DNA of 64,000 nt from Candidatus Nitrospira nitrificans (GTDB lineage: Bacteria; Nitrospirota; Nitrospiria; Nitrospirales; Nitrospiraceae): NCBI RefSeq assembly GCF_001458775.1, contig NZ_CZPZ01000031.1, positions 1 to 64,000 on the forward strand, in the 5' to 3' direction. Below are positions 16,987-24,006 of this stretch, piece by piece (positions within the stretch are counted from its first letter, which is position 1; each line of letters opens with the position of its first letter). The position numbers were made by a program, and so were the translations under genes. Under the pieces are notes generated by a model, which was not told the origin of the DNA, searched no databases, and saw nothing but the letters and a program-made list of their open reading frames with translations.

Positions 16987-17168
16987 ACACGCATAGACAG
17001 TACATCCACGAACAGATCAGGAAGGAGCCAAAATTCGCCGAGGCTCTTGCGAAGGCGGAGCAGGAAGTGGGGATTGCCGTGGAGCTGGCGAAGTTCATGT
17101 CGTCGCTCTTTCCTTACGCCGCATGGGGGCGCCGTCGCTTTGTGGCGCGCGGTCGCCGCGGCCCTTGA
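16983..17168 (+). pseudogene. HigA-type antitoxin remnant, 3' part lost
   Basis: The first 37 residues (THRQYIHEQIRKEPKFAEAL, then AKAEQEVGIAVELAKF) match the N-terminus of HigA-like antitoxins that follow Gp49-type toxins. The helix-turn-helix domain expected next is absent: after about base 17,095 the frame continues in low-complexity sequence that is the end of the opposite BrnA gene. The module was truncated at both ends. Confidence 0.65.
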
Positions 17169-17416
17169 TGTTCCATTGCCGCACGGAGAATATAGTTGAG
17201 CCGTGTCTGGTACCCCTTGCCGGAGGCCTTCAGCCAGCGAAGCACATCTGCATCGAGACGTACAGTCACTTGCCGCTTCACCGGCGGCCAGGCGACCATC
17301 GTGGCCTTCTTGAAAAATGCGTCATCTAATGGCGGGATATCGGAGTAGTCGATATCCTTATCCGTCATGCGGTCCAGCCGCTTCAGATCGCTCTTGATCT
17401 TAGGTTTTTTGCTCAC
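17114..17416 (-). CDS. brnA: BrnA-type (CopG-like) antitoxin
   Basis: BrnA antitoxins bind and neutralise the BrnT ribonuclease and repress their operon through a ribbon-helix-helix. Here an N-terminal acidic segment (DKDIDYSDIPPLDDAFFKKA) leads to the ribbon-helix-helix (RQVTVRLDADVLRWLKASGKGYQTRLNYILRAAM), a classical BrnA signature. The start GTG at 17416 overlaps the end of the BrnT remnant. The C-terminal RRPRATKRRRPHAA is an unusual basic extension, perhaps new sequence acquired at the junction with the HigA remnant. Confidence 0.85.
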   Translation of the reverse strand: MSKKPKIKSDLKRLDRMTDKDIDYSDIPPLDDAFFKKATMVAWPPVKRQVTVRLDADVLRWLKASGKGYQTRLNYILRAAMEHQGPRRPRATKRRRPHAA

Positions 17417-17501
17417 GGCGATTCGCCTTTCTCATGGAGATGATGCGCGTCATGGCCTGCCCACGCGGAGTGTGAGGCATCACCATGATCCTCTTATCAC
17501 G
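17400..17501 (-). pseudogene. BrnT toxin 3' remnant
   Basis: The last 33 or so codons before the stop at 17400 read MVMPHTPRGQAMTRIISMRK then ANRREQKT, the C-terminal strand and helix of BrnT toxins (RIISxRKAxxxE). Upstream of about 17,500 the similarity stops and the catalytic first half is missing. The toxin is therefore lost while its antitoxin remains. Confidence 0.65.
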
Positions 17502-17775
17502 CACGTTCGACTGTAGCGACGTTTGTCGTGCTATGCAAGTCAACCATGCGGGAGAGAAGCTGCATATGCCTTGCACAATCGGCCCCACCTGTACGATTTC
17601 TTCAAGGCCGTCAGAAACGTAGCCTGTTGATCAATCCGTCGGTCTATAGCAGGGTCTACTGTCACGTTCTAGTCATTGGACAACCCTCTTACACATAAGT
17701 AGCATTGAGAATCATCTTTCATTCGCACGACAAATGGCGTACAATTGGAACATGAAAAAAACAGGACAGATGGCT

Positions 17776-18030
17776 ATGTCAGAGCGCATCAATACTCGTA
17801 TCGACACTGGTCTGAAAAGGAAGGCGGTGAAAGTCTTCGATCGACTCGGTTTGACCGAAGCCGAAGCCATACGCCTGTTCTATGCCCAGGTGGAACTCCA
17901 CCAGGGTATCCCTTTTCCTCTCATGATCCCGAACGCGCACACGCTGGAGGCTTTTGAAGAAGCAAAGCATCCAGAGAAACTCCCCTCGTTCAAGAACTTT
18001 CGCGCACTCAGAAGCCGTACGGGCATCTAA
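17776..18030 (+). CDS. RelB/DinJ-type antitoxin
   Basis: The core INTRIDTGLKRKAVKVFDRLGLTEAEAI is the ribbon-helix-helix of RelB/DinJ antitoxins, which dimerise to repress their promoter; the C-terminal half (LEAFEEAKHPEKLPSFKNF) would wrap the toxin. AGGACAG upstream favours the ATG at 17776, though in-frame ATGs at 17734, 17752 and 17770 are possible. The toxin gene begins three bases after the stop codon. Confidence 0.85.
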   Translation: MSERINTRIDTGLKRKAVKVFDRLGLTEAEAIRLFYAQVELHQGIPFPLMIPNAHTLEAFEEAKHPEKLPSFKNFRALRSRTGI

Positions 18031-18033
18031 GTC

Positions 18034-18303
18034 GTGCTGCTCCTCAAAACCACCAGCCGTTTTCTCAAAGACCTCAAGCTTGCCAAAAAACGGGGCTACG
18101 ATATTGACAAACTCGAAGCCATCGTAGACCTGCTTCAGGCCCAAACACCATTGCCTCCCAAGAACAAGGACCATACTCTTACCGGTGAGTGGATCCACCA
18201 TCGAGAATGCCATATCCAACCAGACTGGCTTCTGATCTACAGAATTGAGGCCACGTTCCTCATCCTCGAACGGACAGGCACGCACGCCGACCTGTTTGAC
18301 TGA
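18034..18303 (+). CDS. YafQ/RelE-type mRNA-interferase toxin
   Basis: The 89-residue protein keeps the YafQ active-site pattern: His in KDHTLTGEWIHHRECH, then QPDWLLIYRI supplying Asp-Trp, and the terminal histidine in RTGTHADLF. YafQ cleaves mRNA in the ribosome at in-frame AAA codons. It starts with GTG and follows the RelB-like gene by three bases, so the two are one operon. All catalytic residues are present, so the pair is likely active. Confidence 0.88.
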   Translation: MLLLKTTSRFLKDLKLAKKRGYDIDKLEAIVDLLQAQTPLPPKNKDHTLTGEWIHHRECHIQPDWLLIYRIEATFLILERTGTHADLFD

Positions 18304-18936
18304 CGGTGAGTGTGAACACGATCAGACGCCGTATCAACGGCCGGTGAGGCATTTCCAGGAAGATGGCTTGTTCTCGACCTCGCTGACGACTCGTTTATCC
18401 GGCTCAGTCAGTCGCGCATCTCAACGATTTCTCGCCTCCCATCACATGACGGTTCCCCTCGGCCTCGCAGGCCGTTCGGTCTTCCACTGCGTTCATCAAC
18501 CAGCTGACGCATAGTCGGTCGCCTGTTGGGCCGACAGTTGCGTCAAGCTCAAGACCGTCTCGAAGCCGACTTGTTGACTCTCTTCCATCTTGGCGAACGG
18601 GCATGGTCTCTTTCGTCTATCTAAAGCGGACCTTCTCGCCTCGTCTGTTGGATCTGCTCTCCAATGCCGTGCTGGTGATGAGCGGGGGCCAGCTTGTGGT
18701 TTCAGGTCCGGTGCCAGTGCGCATCCGGCCGCCGCCCTGGCTTTCCACCGGCGGGCTGCGTCGATCATGCCCGCGCGCCGCCAGAAGCCGCGTCGTCTTT
18801 CACGGGCATTCCTCCGCTTCGCGCCCGCCGGCCCGCCAGGTCGCGACGGCCTCTCTGTCTCCTTTGTCGTCGCTGTGTGGCCTCCACTGCCTCGTGAGAG
18901 GCCAACACATCAACTCTAACTCAAGGAGACAACACT
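18304..18936. other. About 630 bases without a supported gene
   Basis: Overlapping frames occur on both strands but none has a good ribosome site or a protein-like pattern, and their products are Arg/Pro/Ser-rich as in frame shadows. The stretch ends with CTCAAGGAGACAACACT, the ribosome site of the next gene. It may hold a promoter and an untranslated regulatory region. Confidence 0.35.
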
Positions 18937-19179
18937 ATGGCACCTCAGGACAAAAAACCCAAGCCGGTCACCACGCTTCGATGCAGCCGCATCAAGGCGA
19001 GCATCTGGAAGAACGAGGGCATGAACGGTCCGTTCTACAACGTCACCGTGGCCCGCTCGTACAAGGGGCAAGATGGAGTCTGGAAGAATTCCGAATCCTT
19101 CGGAGTCGCAGACCTTGACGCGCTGATCGTCGTCGCCCAACAGGCGACACGCTGGATCGCGGAGCGGTCGGACCGCTGA
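18937..19179 (+). CDS. Small conserved ICE/plasmid protein of unknown function
   Basis: An AAGGAG site seven bases before the ATG decides the start. The 80-residue protein has a basic opening (KKPKPVTTLRCSRIKAS) and a compact beta/alpha core (NEGMNGPFYNVTVARSYKG, then GVADLDALIVVAQQATRWI). Similar short proteins are common next to conjugation genes; the fold could bind single-stranded DNA, which is my guess. A hairpin follows. Confidence 0.7.
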   Translation: MAPQDKKPKPVTTLRCSRIKASIWKNEGMNGPFYNVTVARSYKGQDGVWKNSESFGVADLDALIVVAQQATRWIAERSDR

Positions 19180-19187
19180 CCGTCACG

Positions 19188-19222
19188 GGAAGCCTCCGGC
19201 CCTCAGGTCGGGGGCTTCCTTC
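19188..19222 (+). terminator. Possible terminator hairpin
   Basis: GGAAGCC-CCG pairs with CGGGGGCTTCC across a 10-base loop, with one bulged T, directly after the 80-residue protein gene; the following tract CTTCACCTG is only weakly T-rich. Confidence 0.5.
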
Positions 19223-19241
19223 ACCTGAAAAAAGGAAAACG

Positions 19242-19670
19242 ATGATGAAACTGTATCAAGCCTTTGCGACGGATTTGAATCACTTGCTCAACGGCGCACG
19301 AGCGGTGCGGATCACTGTGTCCGGCTACATGCCACTCTCGGTCGAGGAGATTGGATCCAGTGGAGACGGAGACCGGCTGGTGTCCTTGTGCCATTACGGC
19401 GAACAGAACGGCGACCTCATGCGAGATCCCGACATCGTATTTCTATTTCACAATTTTCCCGATGGCATGGCAGCCGAACCGGTGTCGTTCCGGAACGACT
19501 ACCTGGGGATCGTGCAAGACGTCTATCGGTACGACGAGACGGGCAGACGTACGCACGTCGTGCCCTCGCTCAAACAGGAGTTGAAGGAGTTCGCCGAGAG
19601 CTGGTTTGTCAATCTGAAGGATCAAGGATTCTTTGCCGCGACCGCGGTGCGACAGATCCTTTCTCCGTAA
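19242..19670 (+). CDS. DUF6908-like protein
   Basis: The 142-residue product has an alpha/beta pattern with the conserved core SLCHYGEQNGDLMRDPDIVF near residue 50 and a C-terminal helix (PSLKQELKEFAESWFVNLKDQGF). The HYxEQNGDLMxDP motif belongs to a family of unknown function found on plasmids and ICEs (I believe DUF6908). AAAGGAAAACG precedes the ATGATG start. A decayed second copy of this gene lies at 51,346-51,598, at the other side of the cargo. Confidence 0.7.
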   Translation: MMKLYQAFATDLNHLLNGARAVRITVSGYMPLSVEEIGSSGDGDRLVSLCHYGEQNGDLMRDPDIVFLFHNFPDGMAAEPVSFRNDYLGIVQDVYRYDETGRRTHVVPSLKQELKEFAESWFVNLKDQGFFAATAVRQILSP

Positions 19671-19687
19671 GCTCGTCGATCCATTTA

Positions 19688-19717
19688 GGGGGCATGATCT
19701 GACCAGGTCATGCCCCC
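19688..19717. terminator. Long hairpin between convergent genes
   Basis: GGGGGCATGATCT pairs with AGGTCATGCCCCC (13 bp, one G-T pair, 4-base loop) between the DUF6908-like gene and the convergent lipoprotein gene. No good T-run follows on either strand (ATTAAAAAAAG on the plus strand), so termination is likely but not canonical. Confidence 0.55.
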
Positions 19718-19759
19718 ATTAAAAAAAGAAACGCTGACAGAATCGTGAACCTGTGAGGC

Positions 19760-20575
19760 TTACCGCTTCGTGCCGAGAAAGAGATAGCTAGTGGTCCGGG
19801 CATGGTTGAGGGCGGCAATGTACAGCCGGTTGGTCGCGGCCTCGTAGAAGGCCATCCCAGTGACCGTCTCGGTTCCAGTGCGACATATGCCACCTCCAAA
19901 TGTGACGGTGACATGAAACACATTTCCTTTTGTACGAGGAGACAAGGTTCCCGCAACGGTGCATCCATCTGATGCGTGACCTGAAAGCATCCCGGCTGCA
20001 TCCACGGTCACGGTGACCTGGTGGTTGTCGGTACGAATTCCTGTATAGGTCCCGGTCACCTGAGTCAGGTTCGGGGCCGACTCAGAGTCCGCATCGGACG
20101 TACTCGTGAAGCTTTCTGTGTCGCCGTTGAAGTAGGCGATCGTCCCCTGAAAGCTCTTGTTCAGGACATAGTGGCCACGCATCGTCGCTGTCCGAATGCC
20201 AGCGCCTTCCACATTGAAGTCTCTCGTATTCGAGGACCCGAAGGAGCCGGAGTGTGAGGTGCCAGTGCCCTGTACCAGTCCAGCAAGGACGGTGGGATTG
20301 CCTCTTGCCTTGTAGAACAGCCAATACGAGCCGTCCTCCAGGACTAGCCCAGCGACGGCGCGGCCGGTAGAAGTCGTGCCCGTCCAGCGACCTTCCGCCG
20401 AAGTGGCCGTGGGCTGCGATAGGGAAGACACGTCGCTCTCGCGATACCCCCCGCCACAGGCGGCGGGGGCGAACCCGCTATTGAAGCAGTTGGCGAAGCT
20501 GCCACAAGCCACTAGCCCGCTTATCAAGCCGAGTGCCAGCAGGCATCGAAGACGATCTGTCCCGGTCATGCGCAT
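19760..20575 (-). CDS. Lipoprotein of unknown function
   Basis: The ATG at 20575, preceded by GAGG, starts a signal peptide with lipobox (LGLISGLVAC, cysteine at about 24). The mature part is a beta-rich protein of about 245 residues, rich in Gly/Thr/Ser, with a repeated pattern: EGRWTGTTSTGRAVAGLVLE followed later by VTGTYTGIRTDNHQVTVTVD, both of the W/YTG lipocalin-like or beta-clamp type, and a final GMAFYEAATNRLYIAALN strand pair. Two pairs of cysteines lie near the N-terminus. It may be an envelope protein carried as cargo on the element; the family is not recognised. Confidence 0.65.
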   Translation of the reverse strand: MRMTGTDRLRCLLALGLISGLVACGSFANCFNSGFAPAACGGGYRESDVSSLSQPTATSAEGRWTGTTSTGRAVAGLVLEDGSYWLFYKARGNPTVLAGLVQGTGTSHSGSFGSSNTRDFNVEGAGIRTATMRGHYVLNKSFQGTIAYFNGDTESFTSTSDADSESAPNLTQVTGTYTGIRTDNHQVTVTVDAAGMLSGHASDGCTVAGTLSPRTKGNVFHVTVTFGGGICRTGTETVTGMAFYEAATNRLYIAALNHARTTSYLFLGTKR

Positions 20576-20970
20576 GGTTGTGACCTCAACAACCGCAGGG
20601 TGTTCTCTGTCACAGGATAACAGGAAGAGAACCCCCCTCAAACCGGGACCCCCGAATTGTTAGAAACCGGACAGCCGACCGGGGATGCCGGCATGCCCGC
20701 GGCCCCACTAACTGGTCGATCCGGGGCCCATTTCTGGCGTCCTTAGCCAGCGCGAACGGTTGACCGGTGGTCTTATATCCGTCTCGTCGTAGGCATGGTG
20801 TAATACAGATTTTAAGAGGTTGCAGGATATGGCTGTTGCCCGTAGTTGTCTTACATTATGGGTTTATCGTATTCTTGTTGCCCATGCCTGTTGACCCTCC
20901 GGTGGACAGAATCAGGCTGCGATCGGTGAGGGGGGTGGATGTCTCGATTTGGGCTGGTACAGGTGAGTTA
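20576..20970. other. Spacer upstream of mobC, candidate oriT region
   Basis: Almost 400 bases separate the divergent lipoprotein and mobC genes. The left half has several palindromes, including ATGCCGGCAT (20685-20694) within GGGATGCCGGCATGCCC, and a run ACGGTTGACCGGTGGTC (about 20756-20772). Position directly before relaxosome genes and dyad symmetry fit an origin of transfer, but no nic motif could be fixed. Confidence 0.35.
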
Positions 20971-21522
20971 ATGGGGCAGAGGGCAAAACGGACGACCACA
21001 GTCACGGTGGATCTGGGTGAACTGAAAGGACCCTGGCAGGCTTGGTGTCAGGTCCACGGCATCACGCCGAGCCATGCCTTTCGAAACGCCCTTCGACAGG
21101 CCATGGACCAGAGAGCCACGAAGGCTCCGGTGCCTCGGAGTCGCATCAGTCCGAAGCGAGAACGAGCCACCGCCCGCATCGAACTGAACCTGACGACCTC
21201 AGAGCTCGCCGCCCTGAAAAAGATGGCCGGTCACGAAGGCTACGTGCCGACGAAATGGCTGGTGGCGATGGTGCGCACCAAATTGACCGGGCAGCCGCAG
21301 GTCGGACAACCGGAATTGGAGACCTTGGCCCGGTCGAATCAGCAACTCCTGGCCCTGGGGAGGAACTTGAATCAGATTGCCAAAGTCCTGAATACCGCGC
21401 CTCAGAACCGAGCCGCCTTTCGGGTCGAGGTCATCACCGAACTCTCTCGCGTGATTCAGGCCCATACGAAGAAAGTGTCCGATGTCTTACGCGGGACTGT
21501 GGAGCGCTGGCACCTTCAATGA
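20971..21522 (+). CDS. mobC: MobC-like relaxosome accessory protein
   Basis: From the ATG at 20971 (AGGTGAG site five bases before it) the 183-residue protein has a ribbon-helix-helix-like N-terminus (TVTVDLGELKGPWQAWCQVH), a second such segment (RIELNLTTSELAALKKMAGH) and the MobC hallmark LGRNLNQIAKVLN near the C-terminus. MobC proteins melt DNA at oriT and help the relaxase. The longer frame from 20767 lacks a ribosome site. The stop overlaps the relaxase start by four bases. Confidence 0.88.
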   Translation: MGQRAKRTTTVTVDLGELKGPWQAWCQVHGITPSHAFRNALRQAMDQRATKAPVPRSRISPKRERATARIELNLTTSELAALKKMAGHEGYVPTKWLVAMVRTKLTGQPQVGQPELETLARSNQQLLALGRNLNQIAKVLNTAPQNRAAFRVEVITELSRVIQAHTKKVSDVLRGTVERWHLQ

Positions 21523-22502
21523 CCCCGCTAACCAGCCAGATTGACGAGAAGCTGGATGAGTGGGGGAGTCGGCTCTTCAATGTCTCAACGGAGACTCTCC
21601 CACGCCCGAGGTCCAGCACGCGCAATCCGTTTGGTTCCGCCAAGCTTGTGCGTCCCGGCGGACGGCTCAGCACGTCACGGGCTCGCGCGACCTACGTGCG
21701 GCAGAAGTTACAAGCCATGGTCCGCCGTGCGCCCCAAGTCATGGTGAAACTAGTCAGGGCGCCGAAAGGGATGAAGGGCATCTCGAACAATCTCACCTAC
21801 ATTTCGCGGGATGGCCAACTCGAGATTGAGGACCAGGATGGTCAGGTCGTTCTTGGGAAGGAGGCCGTGGCCGATCTGAAAGCCGAATGGCGCGACGGCG
21901 GCATGCCGATCGCCGCCGACTCGACCATGCGCGATGCCTTTCATCTCGTCCTCTCCATGCCGACCAGGACCGATCCCTTGTCGGTCCAACGGGCGGCCCG
22001 TGACTTTGCGACACGAGAGTTCGCAGGATTTCAGTATGCCATGGTGCTCCATACGTTTGAGACCGATCCGGACCCGCATCCCTCTCCGCACCCACATGTG
22101 CACTTGACGGTCAAAGCAGCAGGCCTATACGGAGTTCGCTTAAATCCCAGGAAGGCCGATCTGCAACGCTGGCGGGAGGGGTTTGCGGAGGCGTTACGCG
22201 AACATGGCATTGAGGCCACGACCACGAGCCGAATTCATCGCACGACGCACGAACGGTGGACTGTTCGGCATCTACCTGAACCGAGCAAAAAAGGGGAGAC
22301 GCTGGAGCGGCTGCAACGCACAACGCGCCGACAGGGACGAGCGCAGGAAGTCATGCGGAATTATGAGCAGGTGATGCGGGCGCTAGCCCGGTCGGATCGG
22401 GGGGAGGATCGGCAGCTGGCGTCGGATTTGGTGCGCTATCTCGGGGGACGAGGCCGGACTTCGGAGACCGACAGGGAGCGAGGGAAGGACCGTGAGCGAT
22501 GA
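21519..22502 (+). CDS. Mobilisation relaxase
   Basis: The 327-residue enzyme would nick oriT and pilot the strand in conjugation. MVKLVRAPKGMKGISNNLTYISRDG carries a candidate catalytic tyrosine (motif I), AADSTMRDAFHLVLSMP a motif II region, and HPSPHPHVHLTVKAAG the metal-binding histidine motif III. The C-terminus (LERLQRTTRRQGRAQEVMRN and following) is basic and helical and is duplicated at 23,426-23,643. The frame is open from 21042 but the ATG at 21519 overlapping the mobC stop is the true start. Confidence 0.88.
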   Translation: MTPLTSQIDEKLDEWGSRLFNVSTETLPRPRSSTRNPFGSAKLVRPGGRLSTSRARATYVRQKLQAMVRRAPQVMVKLVRAPKGMKGISNNLTYISRDGQLEIEDQDGQVVLGKEAVADLKAEWRDGGMPIAADSTMRDAFHLVLSMPTRTDPLSVQRAARDFATREFAGFQYAMVLHTFETDPDPHPSPHPHVHLTVKAAGLYGVRLNPRKADLQRWREGFAEALREHGIEATTTSRIHRTTHERWTVRHLPEPSKKGETLERLQRTTRRQGRAQEVMRNYEQVMRALARSDRGEDRQLASDLVRYLGGRGRTSETDRERGKDRER

Positions 22503-22691
22503 GAAGAGTTGGTGGTGGCGATCGAGGGAGCGGCATGGGGCCGATCAATCGAAAGAGACACCACAACGACTCTGAGGCCGGTTCAGACCGACGGATCCAC
22601 GGGCGCTTGCGTTTCCTTCGTGACGAGGCTACACTTCACACATGCCCGACATTCAGACAGTCTGACTATCTCACATATGAGGGAAGGCGTC

Positions 22692-22988
22692 ATGCCCGCA
22701 GAAACGAGCAAGGTCGGCAAACGAGGGGCTGTGGTGATTCCGGCCTCGCTACGGCGCCGTTTCGGCATCACGGAGGGCTCGCTCGTGATTGCTGAGGAAC
22801 GAGCCGAAGGAGTCCTGATTCGACCGGCTGCTGCCTTTCCCCTTGAGATGTACACCCCTGAACGGCAAGCGGAGTTTCTCCTCTCCAATGCAGTCGATTC
22901 AAAGGACTATGCGCGAGCCAAAGAGGCCGTGCGGAAGATGGGCCTCGACGTCCGAAAGATCCCTCACTACAAGCCGGCTCGTTCCTAA
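22692..22988 (+). CDS. AbrB/SpoVT-type antitoxin
   Basis: The swapped-hairpin AbrB domain (TSKVGKRGAVVIPASLRRRF, GITEGSLVIAEE) occupies residues 3-45 and would bind the operator; the tail (LLSNAVDSKDYARAKEAVRK) should bind the PIN toxin encoded four bases downstream. GGGAAGG precedes the ATG at 22692; the upstream ATG at 22677 is an alternative. The cassette sits between two copies of the relaxase tail. Confidence 0.8.
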   Translation: MPAETSKVGKRGAVVIPASLRRRFGITEGSLVIAEERAEGVLIRPAAAFPLEMYTPERQAEFLLSNAVDSKDYARAKEAVRKMGLDVRKIPHYKPARS

Positions 22989-22991
22989 TCC

Positions 22992-23393
22992 GTGGACCGC
23001 GTCTTTCTTGATGCCAACGTGCTGTTCTCTGCGGCTTACCGGGTCGAGACTCCTCTTCGCAGGTTGTTTACCATGCCGCGCACGCACCTGGTGACCTCTG
23101 CCTATGCCCTGGAGGAGGCGAGGCGGAATCTATCATCAGGGCAACAACAGGCAGAGCTAGAACGGTTGTGCCGCTCTGTCGAGGTGGTGTCGGTCTTGCC
23201 GCCACAGGGCGAGCTGTCCATCCTACGCAAACTTCCAGAGAACGACCGTCCCATTCTGTGGGCCGCGATCAGTGTGCGGGCGACCCACTTGCTGAGCGGA
23301 GATTTCAAGGCGTTTGGTCGCTTCTATGGGCAGACCATTAACGGTGTCACCATCATGCCACCAGCGGTCTATCTCAACGGGCACCGAGAGTAA
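22992..23393 (+). CDS. PIN-domain toxin paired with AbrB antitoxin
   Basis: A GTG starts MDRVFLDANVLFSAAYRVET with Asp at 7 of the PIN nuclease; ENDRPILWAAISVRATHLLSGDFKAFG supplies the later acidic residues near 85-105. Length 133 is typical of PIN_3-like VapC toxins. The cut RNA is unknown. Antitoxin-first order and near contact indicate one operon. Confidence 0.82.
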   Translation: MDRVFLDANVLFSAAYRVETPLRRLFTMPRTHLVTSAYALEEARRNLSSGQQQAELERLCRSVEVVSVLPPQGELSILRKLPENDRPILWAAISVRATHLLSGDFKAFGRFYGQTINGVTIMPPAVYLNGHRE

Positions 23394-23425
23394 CGGAGTC
23401 TGTATCGGGCGCGTACGCCAGTCAT

Positions 23426-23643
23426 CAGAAAAAGGGGAGACGCTGGAACGGCTGAAGCGTACCACGCGCCGACATGGACGAGTCCAGGAAGTCATGCGGA
23501 ATTATGAACAGGTGATGCGCACGTTAGCTCGGTCCGATCATGGGGAGGATCGGCAACTGGCCACGGACCTGGTCCGTCACTTGAGTGAGCGGTCCCGGGA
23601 GGTCTCAAAGACTCGTTCGCCGGAGCGAGACCGGTCTTCGTGA
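23426..23643 (+). pseudogene. Second copy of the relaxase C-terminal tail
   Basis: This piece reads EKGETLERLKRTTRRHGRVQ, EVMRNYEQVMRTLARSDHGE and DRQLATDLVRHLSERS, nearly the same as residues ~258-320 of the intact relaxase (KKGETLERLQRTTRRQGRAQ and following). It lacks the catalytic part and has no ribosome site of its own. The DNA match runs from about 22,283-22,480 to 23,426-23,620 with many silent changes, so it is an old duplicate or the leftover of another relaxase. Confidence 0.7.
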
Positions 23644-24006
23644 GGGACGCAACTCTCATTCCTTTGCTGAGTGATCGCGGGTACCGAGCAGCTGAACGTC
23701 GTGGCGCATGCATGAGTTATCCGGCTACTGCCAATATCCATGGCAGGGATAGTCAGGAGTGTCAGGCGCATTCGAGGAGAATTTGGAACGAAATAACCGC
23801 AAGCGGCTCGACATTTACGAGGTGAGCTAAGAATATTTTGACCCTAGGCTGAATGGGGGTAACGGATTTGTGCAGAAGCCTGATGATTAATGCTGCTCTT
23901 GCCCGTCTCCGACTAACCTTCTCCTTAAGTCCAGTGATTTCTCAAGGGAAAAGCTGTAAGCTTCGTGCGCAAAAGCTACCTCAGTTTCTCTCTTCTGAAA
24001 GGCGTG
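23644..24006. other. Spacer before the defence operon
   Basis: About 360 bases lie between the relaxase-tail copy and the helicase gene. Reading frames on both strands are short and unconvincing. The promoter of the six-gene defence operon must be here; AAAGGCGTG immediately before 24007 is its ribosome site. Confidence 0.4.

Noticed and set aside
18590-18919. Plus-strand 109-residue frame
   Set aside because: Pro/Arg-rich product, no ribosome site, overlapping equally long frames on both strands.
15000-20000. CRISPR array
   Set aside because: Looked for regularly spaced repeats here and in the rest of the window; none seen.
21042-21518. Long N-terminal extension of the relaxase frame
   Set aside because: The stretch lies in the mobC coding region in another frame; the ATG at 21519 overlapping the mobC stop is the natural start.
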